From Dokdonia sp. (lineage in GTDB: Bacteria; Bacteroidota; Bacteroidia; Flavobacteriales; Flavobacteriaceae), in contig JAHDIF010000004.1 of the NCBI GenBank assembly GCA_020630915.1, forward strand, positions 124,001-188,000: a stretch of DNA of 64,000 bases. Reading direction: 5' to 3'. Shown piece after piece: positions 9,535 to 18,304 of the stretch; the first letter of the stretch is position 1, and every line of letters begins with the position of its first letter. A program made the position numbers and the translations under genes. The notes beneath the pieces are model-generated. The model was not told the DNA's origin and ran no database searches. It worked only from the letters and a program-made list of their open reading frames with translations.

Positions 9535-10287
9535 ATGAAAAAATTAGTAGCCTATCCACTTACGATTATCTATTACCTCTTTTTTGGGGCAACATTGGTG
9601 ATCTTCCATCCCATACAAGTACTTTGTTTAAGGATTTTTGGCTATCAAGCGCATAAGAAAAGTGTGGATATTCTTAATTTTTTCTTGTTGCGATGTCTCA
9701 ATATTTTAGGTACTCGATTTTCTTTTGACAATCCTCATGCTATAGAGCTGGAGCAACCTTGTATTATTGTTTCTAACCATCAAGGCACGTACGACATTCC
9801 TCCTATTATATGGTATCTAAGAAAGTTACATCCTAAGTTTATAAGTAAAAAAGAATTGGGCAAAGGGATACCAAGTATATCTTATAATCTTAAGAATGGA
9901 GGTTCTGTACTTATTGATAGAAGAGATAAAGTACAGGCGGTACAGGCCATTAAGGATCTCACTCAATATCTCAATAAGCACCATAGGTCTGTCGTGATTT
10001 TTGCAGAGGGCACCAGAAGCAAAGATGGTATCCCTATGCGATTTGCCACAGCTGGTCTTAAAACCTTATTTGAAGCGATGCCTAATGCCTTAGTGGTACC
10101 TATAACAATTAATAATTCTTGGAAACTCAACCGATGGGGTGGTTTCCCTATGAATATTGGAGTACATATGAAACATAAGGTCCATAAACCCATACCTGTA
10201 TCTAACAAACCCGTCATAGAGTTAATTAAAGAAGTAGAGGGGATCATCTTAGCAGATTTTTCAGAAATACGAGAACGAAGAAAATAA
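9535..10287 (+). CDS. 1-acyl-sn-glycerol-3-phosphate acyltransferase (PlsC family)
   Basis: IIVSNHQGTYDIPPI, VIFAEGTRSKDG; start corrected from 9511 because the upstream 8 codons come from the palindrome. Confidence 0.9.
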   Translation: MKKLVAYPLTIIYYLFFGATLVIFHPIQVLCLRIFGYQAHKKSVDILNFFLLRCLNILGTRFSFDNPHAIELEQPCIIVSNHQGTYDIPPIIWYLRKLHPKFISKKELGKGIPSISYNLKNGGSVLIDRRDKVQAVQAIKDLTQYLNKHHRSVVIFAEGTRSKDGIPMRFATAGLKTLFEAMPNALVVPITINNSWKLNRWGGFPMNIGVHMKHKVHKPIPVSNKPVIELIKEVEGIILADFSEIRERRK

Positions 10288-10937
10288 TGGAAAATCCTAT
10301 CATTGAGAAAACAATTGCTTTCGCGAAAGCTACCTTAGAAAATGCCGAGGGAGGACACGACTGGTTTCATGTAGAACGAGTGTATAAAAATGCGCTCCTT
10401 ATTGCTAAGGGCGAAGATGTAGATACTACTATTATAGCCTTAGGAGCCCTCCTACACGATATCGCCGATTCAAAATTTTACCAAGGTGATGAGTCTGTAG
10501 GACCTCGTATGGCATCAGAATTTTTGCTTAGGCATAATGTGGATAGCGCCGTAATAGAACATGTGCTTCAAATCATAAAAAATATTTCTTTTAAGGGTGG
10601 TAATAAAAAACAAGCGTTTTCATCCCTAGAACTAGATGTAGTGCAAGATGCAGATCGGTTGGACGCGCTCGGTGCCATTGGGATTGCACGCACATTTAAT
10701 TATGGTGGTTTTAAAAACAGGAAAATATACGATCCCAGCATTACGCCTCAACTAGATATGACTCCAGAAGAATATAAAGCCTCTACCGCACCCACGATTA
10801 ATCATTTTTATGAAAAACTTCTCCTCCTTAAGGATAGAATGAATACAAAAACAGGCAAGAGATTAGCCCAAAAACGCCACCAATATATGGTAGCGTTTTT
10901 AGATCAATTTTATGCGGAGTGGGAGGGAGAGGTCTAA
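10287..10937 (+). CDS. HD-domain hydrolase
   Basis: GGHDWFHVERVYKNAL, ALLHDIADSKF, VVQDADRLDALGAIGIART. Confidence 0.88.
   Translation: MENPIIEKTIAFAKATLENAEGGHDWFHVERVYKNALLIAKGEDVDTTIIALGALLHDIADSKFYQGDESVGPRMASEFLLRHNVDSAVIEHVLQIIKNISFKGGNKKQAFSSLELDVVQDADRLDALGAIGIARTFNYGGFKNRKIYDPSITPQLDMTPEEYKASTAPTINHFYEKLLLLKDRMNTKTGKRLAQKRHQYMVAFLDQFYAEWEGEV
10317..10330. repeat. GCTTTCGCGAAAGC palindrome, intragenic (HD hydrolase, AFAK)
   Basis: Exact 14-mer. Confidence 0.95.
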
Positions 10938-13354
10938 ATAACCAGCTTAGCTAGCGTAACTTTTTCCGTTTGTCTAAATAATTTAATCACACGCACTTCC
11001 TTAGTTTCACTCTTAGTTCCATAATTACGGTAAAGTGTATACTTTAAAAAAGGTGGCAACTTATAGTTATCTTGTTGTCCAAGGTATTCTACATTAACTA
11101 CCCACTCTCCAGAAGGAGCATCGTCTATGATAAACTCTTCTATCTGGAAGCCTTGACTTTTTTCATCTTCAAGACGCTCTCTATTCTCTTCCAGGGTGTG
11201 TTTCCACTTATAGTATTTCTTTGATGGGTTTACAAACTGAAACTCAAAAGGCACAGTCTTGTCCGACCATTCAATTACCATACGCATGTCTTGCTTAAAG
11301 CTTGTTGTTAACCATTCATTAGGTAATCTTGAGAATTCTATTTTATCTTTATATCGCTTTGCTAAATGCATAAGCTCTGTTTTTAACACAGGTTCTATTC
11401 CGGAAAAATCTATCCCTTTAATGCGCTCCCCTAGCATATTTATATACAATTCTAAAGATTTATTGTACTCTCCTACATTTTTATAGGCATTGGCCATGTC
11501 TCTGTAGGACTGTGCTTCTTGGGGTGCAATCTTAAGAATACGCTTGTACGTTATAAAAGCTTGTTGTACATCACCAGATTCTTCGTACAAATAGGCTAAT
11601 GTTCTTAATGCTTTGGGACTATTGCGCGCCACATAGGCAAAATCTGATAGTATCTTTTTTGCAACAGTTTTATCCTTTTCTTGGAAGTATACCACTGCAT
11701 CTGCATAAAACTCTAAAGAGACATCACGTCCTTTTGTAAGTCTATTAAACAGTTCATACTGTTTGTTTGTAGTAGTTTCTTCCCTTAGCTTTTTCATTAA
11801 AGGATGTTCTTCTTCCCTAATTGTTGCGCTATTTACATCTGTATAATCATTTCCTTTTACTAAGGCTGTATTCACTTTTTCTGCTTGTAGATCGTTTCCT
11901 CTAGCGAGCGCTTTCGTGGTAATAATAAATGCGCCTCCTCTTGCCAAAGTACCATAACGATTTGTTGCACTAAGAGATTTTAAAATTGAGATCGATGCTA
12001 TTTGCTGCACATCAATAAAAGTCGGCAATTCTGCATATGGAGTTCCATCTACAACCCACAATGGTCCTACGTCATCATTTATAGATCCAGAGCCTCCTCT
12101 AATTCTGTAAGATTCTCCTTCGTAGGCATTATAACTCACTGTAACACTAGAAAAACGGCCTGTAATTAAATCTCTAAGACTCGTTGCCCCATCGTTAAAC
12201 TCGTCACTCGTAATCTCATCTACCGCGTACCCTATTTTATCTTTATTCTCTTTACCATAACCAGTAGTAATGGTATTATCATCTGCTTTTTTCTTTCCGG
12301 AAAGAAACACTTCTTCTAATTCTTCGTTTTCTGGAATAAGCTCAAAATTTATTGTGTTTGATTCTTCTACAACAGCTGACTTTGGGTACATTCCTAAGTA
12401 ACGTACTTCTATAATATCTCCCTGTTCTGCAGGAATTTCATAGATTCCATTTGCATCTGAGTAAAACTCATCAAAATTTCCTTTTATGGATATGGTCGCT
12501 GTTTGCAATGGTCTCCCGCTGGAGACTATTTTACCAGAAACTTTATTTGAATTTGTAGTCATTACTAACTGGTCTAGATTAACCGGTGCAGTTCCTACAG
12601 CAAGGTCGTAATAGTTACCCTCACTAAAGGTCACTAGGTCTGCAATATCGTCTGTGCCTGAAACATTAGGTTTACTAGTGATTACATCTACCACAGTACC
12701 CCTATGGATATCTAAAAATCCGAAGGTAGGTTGTGCGTTAGAAAAAAGATATATTTTTCCCAAGTCGTCTAGGTTGAGAATTTTATAATTGCTCAGGCCA
12801 TCATTTTTAATTCCTTTTAAGCTTTCGCGAAAGATAGAAATATCTCCATCTCTTACCGTAGTTTTATTTTGATATATAAGCTTGTCATTAAAGACGTAAA
12901 ATTGAACTTCTACAGTACCCTGCTCCCGTAATTGCGTTGATAAAAAGTCTAATTCTTTTTCTGAATTACGCCCAGTCATATTCTTAGACACATCCCAAAG
13001 GACTCCGATTGTACTCCCCTTTTGTAATTGCTTTTCCTCACCTGGGGTAAGTTTAAAAGTAGCCTGCATATTAAACATCTCACGTATTTGATCTACAGGT
13101 AGGGTAAGTGTTTTATAACCTGGAGCTGTGATTGTAAGTATACTCTCTTTATCTAGTACTTCCTCATACTTTCTGTAAACAAAGCGCCCCTCCTTATTAG
13201 ACAACACTCCAGCACCTTGATCAGAAATGCTCACTTTAGCTCCGGTGATAGCTGTATTTGAAGCTTCGTCCTTTACGACTCCTCTCAGAACAGTTTGCGC
13301 TTGAATGTTTGTGCATAACAGTGCTGTTAGAAAAAGAAAAATAAATTTATTCAT
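10934..13354 (-). CDS. Multidomain surface/periplasmic protein: CarboxypepD_reg-like, VWA-like, CarboxypepD_reg + TonB-plug (no barrel), TPR, DUF2135-like
   Basis: Signal peptide; VLRGVVKDEASNTAITGAKVSI; SLRDLITGRFSSVTVSYNAYEG...GPLWVVDGTPY...ISILKSLSATNRYGTLARGGAFIITTK; TPR; MRMVIEWSDKTVPFEFQFVNP...EEFIIDDAPSGEWVVNVEYLG. Confidence 0.75.
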   Translation of the reverse strand: MNKFIFLFLTALLCTNIQAQTVLRGVVKDEASNTAITGAKVSISDQGAGVLSNKEGRFVYRKYEEVLDKESILTITAPGYKTLTLPVDQIREMFNMQATFKLTPGEEKQLQKGSTIGVLWDVSKNMTGRNSEKELDFLSTQLREQGTVEVQFYVFNDKLIYQNKTTVRDGDISIFRESLKGIKNDGLSNYKILNLDDLGKIYLFSNAQPTFGFLDIHRGTVVDVITSKPNVSGTDDIADLVTFSEGNYYDLAVGTAPVNLDQLVMTTNSNKVSGKIVSSGRPLQTATISIKGNFDEFYSDANGIYEIPAEQGDIIEVRYLGMYPKSAVVEESNTINFELIPENEELEEVFLSGKKKADDNTITTGYGKENKDKIGYAVDEITSDEFNDGATSLRDLITGRFSSVTVSYNAYEGESYRIRGGSGSINDDVGPLWVVDGTPYAELPTFIDVQQIASISILKSLSATNRYGTLARGGAFIITTKALARGNDLQAEKVNTALVKGNDYTDVNSATIREEEHPLMKKLREETTTNKQYELFNRLTKGRDVSLEFYADAVVYFQEKDKTVAKKILSDFAYVARNSPKALRTLAYLYEESGDVQQAFITYKRILKIAPQEAQSYRDMANAYKNVGEYNKSLELYINMLGERIKGIDFSGIEPVLKTELMHLAKRYKDKIEFSRLPNEWLTTSFKQDMRMVIEWSDKTVPFEFQFVNPSKKYYKWKHTLEENRERLEDEKSQGFQIEEFIIDDAPSGEWVVNVEYLGQQDNYKLPPFLKYTLYRNYGTKSETKEVRVIKLFRQTEKVTLAKLVI
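12821..12834. repeat. GCTTTCGCGAAAga, near-palindrome (plug paralogue 1, FRES)
   Basis: Core exact, one arm decayed. Confidence 0.85.
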
Positions 13355-13457
13355 GACTTGATTGATTTAACTCCAAAAATAGGACGTAATTACCCTTGCT
13401 TCGTTACTGTTTAAAACAAGATTAACGTGATTTTAAGATATATTTACCATTTGTAAT

Positions 13458-16400
13458 TTAGATCTCTATTTTACCCAAAGTCACTTTCTTAGACTGCTTA
13501 AATATTTTTAGTATTCTGGTCTGTTTTGTCTCGTTTGCTGTTCCATAATTTCTATAAATCGTGTATTTTAAGAAGGGTGGTAATACATAGTCGCTATCTT
13601 CTCCCAAGTATTGTACATTAATGATCCACTCGCCTTGTGGAGCATCGTCTATAATGAACTCTTCCATTTGGAAGCCTTCTTTTAATTCTTGGTTTAAGCG
13701 GTCTCTGTTATCTTCTAGCGTGTGCATCCATTTAAAGAATTTCTTCTCTGGATTTACAAACTGAAATTCAAACGGTACGGAGGCGTCTGTCCACTCTATG
13801 ACCATTCGTACATCTTGTTTAAAATCTGCTCGTAACCACTCATTAGGCAGTCTCTCAAACTCAATTTTATCCTTGTACAACTGAACCAAACGGCTTAACT
13901 CGGTCTTTAAAACAGGTTCTATGCCAGAGAAATTAACTCCCTTTACACGTTCTCCAAGCATATTTCGATACATTTCTAATGCCTTATTATATTCCTTGTT
14001 TACGACTAATGCGTTTGCCATATCACGATATGATTGCGACTCTTGGGGTGCTATAGTAAGCACGCGCTCATAAGTCTGAAGCATTTTTTTATAATCTTCT
14101 GCCTCTTCATACAAATAGGCTAGCGTACGCAAAGCTTTTGTATTATTACGAGCGATGTAAGCGAGATCTGATCGCGCTTTATCTGCATTATCTAGATTAT
14201 TTTTCTGGAAGTAACGTACCACATCACTGTAGAATTCTAGCGATAATTCTTGTGTTCTTGCCATTTGTTGATACGCAGCAAATTGATCGTTAGGGTTTGG
14301 TATTTCGCGCAAGCGTGTGATATACGCTGCTTCATTCTCTGCGGCGCTTGCTGTAATGGTTTCTTCTTGATAATTGTTACCTGGTATTAAACCAGAACGT
14401 GGCCGGGAAGTGCCATTTTCATCAAACGTATTACTTTTGGTTGTGATCACAAAGGCACCACCTCTAGCTATGGTACCATACTTACTTACCGCTTTTAGTC
14501 CCTTTAAAGCGGTAATATTAGCTATTTGCTGTACGTCTAAAAAGGTAGGCTCTTCCTGATACGGGGTTCCATTTACAACCCATAGAGGTCCAATGTCATT
14601 ATTAATAGATCCTGTGCTTCTCATTCTATAAGCAGTACCTTCATACGCATTATACGTAACTGTAACCCCAGAAAATCTGCCCGTAATAAGATCTCTTAAG
14701 CTAGTAGCTCCTGTATTAAAATCTTCTTCCTTTATTTCGGCAACGGCATATCCTATTTTGTCTTTAGTCTCTTTGCCAAAAGCAGTTTGTATCGTGTTAT
14801 CTACTCGCTGCACACCTTGTACTACGATCTCATCTAACGTATTATTTTTAGAAGTAAGATTTACTATATAATCACTTTTCCTAAGCTCTACAGGCATCTC
14901 CTTAGGGAACATCCCGAGGTAATTTATTCTCAATACATCTCCTGCTTGCGCATTAATCTCAAAGATACCCTTGTCATTTGTATAAACTTCGTCTAAAGTT
15001 CCTTTTAATAAGACCGTTGCCCCTTGGAGCACTTTGCCCTCGGCACGTACAACGCCTCTTATGATATTGTCTTTATTCGTAATTGTTGTAACACCAGCAT
15101 TTTTATATAGTTGCCCTAAGTCTTCTTCCTTATACTTATTATTTTTAATAAGTGCAGATTGTAGTTCTTGACCTTCTTCAATGGCATATGAGGTTGTAAG
15201 AATCTCTACCACCCCTCCTCTTCCTAAAGTGCCATAGCGGTTGGATCCAGCCAATCCTTTTGTAACTGTTATGGATTTTACTCTATCTGGTGAAATAAAA
15301 GGTCTTGGTGTATCAGGTGTAAAAATTTGATCGTCTATTATAATAAGCATAGACCCATCCCTACCCACAACTGTAAGTCCGTTTAAAGGATCCTCAACAG
15401 CACGAATATTTGCAAATTTACCATTGAGTGCAAACCCCAAATCTGGATATTTTGATCCAATATCTTCTTGGGTAATTGTTTTGAGGTCATAGCCCACAGA
15501 AGATTCTTTCTTATCACCAGCTGTCGTTCTTACTGTCTTTAAAGCGCTATTATCTCCTGATACTGTAACTTCATCCAACAAGTTGTTTTTAGGGAATAAA
15601 TCAATTACCAAATTCCCGTCTGCCCTTGCTGTTACGCCCTTTGGGTACATCCCTAAAAACCGCACGGTGAGTTCATCTCCCACTTGTGCTGGAACTTTAA
15701 AGGCGCCTCTCACATCACTTTGATACTCGTTTATACTTCCAGCCACAGTAATAGTAGCGCCTTTCAACGGCTTTCCTAAACTTGTAACTATTCCTGTAAT
15801 TACATTGTCTTTCTTACTTACAAGCATTTCTTGTGAAGTAACTACCTCTTCTTGATAGGTGTTATTTTTTGCCAGTGCACTAGGCGCTTTATACGTTCCT
15901 GCCCCTTTTTTTGTAGTAATGATAATGGCAAGACCAGCAATAGGCGTAATGCTGTAACGTGATGTGAGGTTAGGCGAGTCTTTCACTATTATGGACTCTA
16001 TATTAGTATCTGAAATATAAAAAGGCAATGGCTCGTTTTCAAGTAAAAGGAATCCATCTACCACATATTGAGGTGTTTTACCTCTTATTGTCAATTTCTC
16101 TCCACGAGGGGTATGGCTTAGTATAGCCCCCTTAAACTTATCTCTTACAACTCGCTCTAATGTCAAACCATTAGGTCTAATGTCTTTTGAGGTGATGTAA
16201 AAATCTCCCAGCGCTGTATACCCTCCAGGAATACTAGGATGTGTGTTTCCAGAAATTTTTTTGCCACTTACAAGTATTTCTTCTTTTGCACCTGTAATCA
16301 CCACCTCGTCTAATACATCATTTTTAGGGATTACATCTACCGAAAGCTCCATAGAGTCTGGCACCTTTATCGTTTTAGGAAACATCCCTAAATAGTTTAT

Positions 16401-18086
16401 AACCAGCTCATCTCCTGGGGAAGCCTCTATGGCAAAAGAACCGTCAGCATTAGAAAAAGCTTCTGTAAATGAACCCTTACGCAAGATAGACGCTCCTTGA
16501 ACAGACTCTCCTAGGCTCTTAATAGTTCCCCTAACGCTTGTAGCGCTTATAATGGCGTCATTATACTGAGTAACTGTTTCTTTATAGTCATTACCTTTTG
16601 CAAGCCCGGTGTAACGGTATTTGTTTTGTAGGTCTGTGTCCTGTTTTGTGGTTACAATAATGGCATATCCTACCTGTTCTATAATACCATATTTTATCCC
16701 TAACTCATCTGGATCGTCTTTTACTATGATAGAGTTGATGTCTTTATCCTTGATATAATAGGGTAAGGCATCTCCCAAGTAACGAGATCCATCTATAAAA
16801 AAAGGATAGGTAATGCCTGCAACCTCAACGGCGGCATTACCATAAGCATCGTTCACCACTTTAGCCGAAGAGAATTTTTCTTTAATAACCTCTGTGATGT
16901 CCTTGCCTTGTACATCAATATCTTTTGCAGTGATGTAATAATAGCCTCGCCCAGTTATCCCACCAGGAGCTCCCTCTATTTGTTCTCCCTTAATTACTCT
17001 ATTATTTACAACAAAGTTTTCACTATTGGCAGTGATGACCACCTCATCCAGCACATTGTTTTTAGGGATCAAGTCTACCACAAGCTGGGTATCATCCACA
17101 AGTACTTCTCTTGTAAACATCCCTAGATAAGAGCAAATTAAGGTGTCGTCTAATGATGCTGGTATGGAAAATTGACCATTTTGGTCTGTCGTAAACTCAT
17201 CAAAAGTGCCCTTAAGTTGAATTTTTGCTCCTACCAGCGCTTGCCCCTCACTAGATACAAATCCTTTAATTACTTGTGTTGTATTTTCCTTAGTTAATTT
17301 GTTTTGTGCAACGGGCATCGTGGCCTGCTTGTCTAATGCGAGATATTCGCCAGAAGTATAGCGAGCTATCTGTTTTAAACTAGCTTCATCTCTATATTTA
17401 TCTCTGGTTGTAGCTATAATTACTGGCACGTCTTGTTGTACATCAAGATATCCTAAACTGTTATTTCCATTTGAGAAGAGTAGTACCTCTTTGGCACCCT
17501 CCATCTGTACTAAAGAATAATCTGCAGGACCTATGTTGCCTATGTTTTTTATGCTTTCGCGAAAGCGTGATATGTCTCCATCTACCACCTCATCCTTTTT
17601 CCAAAAAAGAATCTTGTCATTAAAGACCACAAAATTTACCGAGGTACGTCCCTTTTGTCTCAGATAGTTTTCTAAAAAATTGAGCTCTTTTTCTTCATCT
17701 CTACCCAGCATACCTTCTGACACATCCCAAAATACGTGTATGTCATTTTCTTTAGATGAGGTGATACTTTCACCCTTGGTCAAAGCAATCTTGGCAGAGG
17801 TATCATAAATCTCCCTTATTTGATTTATATCTAGCTCTAGAGATTTGTAACCAGAGGCACTTACTAACAACTTGCTATTTCGATCTAAGATTTTATCGTA
17901 TTTGCGATATGAAAAATATCCTTTGTTATTACTAAGGACTCCCACCCCCTGCTGCGTAATCCCAATTTTTGCGTTAGGAATAGGTTGATTAGAATCAAAA
18001 TCTACCACAGTCCCACGTAATAAAGTTTGAGAATTTGAGGTAAAAGCAATAAAAAGAAATGCTAAATAAAGTAGTGACTTTTTCAT
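13458..18086 (-). CDS. Giant paralogue (1542 aa) with four successive CarboxypepD_reg + plug modules, N-terminal VWA-like region, TPR and DUF2135-like C-terminus
   Basis: Four repeats of [GxVxSxGxxLxGAxIxxKGxxxEF..D..G.F.IPA..GD.L...YLGM(F/Y)PK ... LDEVVI ... plug ... (I/V)ITTK]; same N- and C-terminal domains as neighbours. Confidence 0.75.
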   Translation of the reverse strand: MKKSLLYLAFLFIAFTSNSQTLLRGTVVDFDSNQPIPNAKIGITQQGVGVLSNNKGYFSYRKYDKILDRNSKLLVSASGYKSLELDINQIREIYDTSAKIALTKGESITSSKENDIHVFWDVSEGMLGRDEEKELNFLENYLRQKGRTSVNFVVFNDKILFWKKDEVVDGDISRFRESIKNIGNIGPADYSLVQMEGAKEVLLFSNGNNSLGYLDVQQDVPVIIATTRDKYRDEASLKQIARYTSGEYLALDKQATMPVAQNKLTKENTTQVIKGFVSSEGQALVGAKIQLKGTFDEFTTDQNGQFSIPASLDDTLICSYLGMFTREVLVDDTQLVVDLIPKNNVLDEVVITANSENFVVNNRVIKGEQIEGAPGGITGRGYYYITAKDIDVQGKDITEVIKEKFSSAKVVNDAYGNAAVEVAGITYPFFIDGSRYLGDALPYYIKDKDINSIIVKDDPDELGIKYGIIEQVGYAIIVTTKQDTDLQNKYRYTGLAKGNDYKETVTQYNDAIISATSVRGTIKSLGESVQGASILRKGSFTEAFSNADGSFAIEASPGDELVINYLGMFPKTIKVPDSMELSVDVIPKNDVLDEVVITGAKEEILVSGKKISGNTHPSIPGGYTALGDFYITSKDIRPNGLTLERVVRDKFKGAILSHTPRGEKLTIRGKTPQYVVDGFLLLENEPLPFYISDTNIESIIVKDSPNLTSRYSITPIAGLAIIITTKKGAGTYKAPSALAKNNTYQEEVVTSQEMLVSKKDNVITGIVTSLGKPLKGATITVAGSINEYQSDVRGAFKVPAQVGDELTVRFLGMYPKGVTARADGNLVIDLFPKNNLLDEVTVSGDNSALKTVRTTAGDKKESSVGYDLKTITQEDIGSKYPDLGFALNGKFANIRAVEDPLNGLTVVGRDGSMLIIIDDQIFTPDTPRPFISPDRVKSITVTKGLAGSNRYGTLGRGGVVEILTTSYAIEEGQELQSALIKNNKYKEEDLGQLYKNAGVTTITNKDNIIRGVVRAEGKVLQGATVLLKGTLDEVYTNDKGIFEINAQAGDVLRINYLGMFPKEMPVELRKSDYIVNLTSKNNTLDEIVVQGVQRVDNTIQTAFGKETKDKIGYAVAEIKEEDFNTGATSLRDLITGRFSGVTVTYNAYEGTAYRMRSTGSINNDIGPLWVVNGTPYQEEPTFLDVQQIANITALKGLKAVSKYGTIARGGAFVITTKSNTFDENGTSRPRSGLIPGNNYQEETITASAAENEAAYITRLREIPNPNDQFAAYQQMARTQELSLEFYSDVVRYFQKNNLDNADKARSDLAYIARNNTKALRTLAYLYEEAEDYKKMLQTYERVLTIAPQESQSYRDMANALVVNKEYNKALEMYRNMLGERVKGVNFSGIEPVLKTELSRLVQLYKDKIEFERLPNEWLRADFKQDVRMVIEWTDASVPFEFQFVNPEKKFFKWMHTLEDNRDRLNQELKEGFQMEEFIIDDAPQGEWIINVQYLGEDSDYVLPPFLKYTIYRNYGTANETKQTRILKIFKQSKKVTLGKIEI
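17553..17566. repeat. GCTTTCGCGAAAGC palindrome (plug paralogue 2, FRES)
   Basis: Exact 14-mer. Confidence 0.95.
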
Positions 18087-18250
18087 AGGTTCGGTCGTTT
18101 GATGCTGTTCATCAATTTCTTATAAACAATATACAAATTAGGTAATCCCGATAAAAGTATCCCTCTAGTTAACAGCATTTTAAGTGTTTTCAGAGAGTAA
18201 TGCACCTTGGTAAAGCATACGGCGTTAAAGTAGGGAGAAGTGCGGATTGC

Positions 18251-18264
18251 GCTTTCGCGAAAGC
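18251..18264. repeat. GCTTTCGCGAAAGC palindrome, intergenic
   Basis: Exact 14-mer. Confidence 0.95.
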
Positions 18265-18304
18265 ATAAAAAATACACCCGCTATTAAAAATCAGATAAAT
18301 GCTT

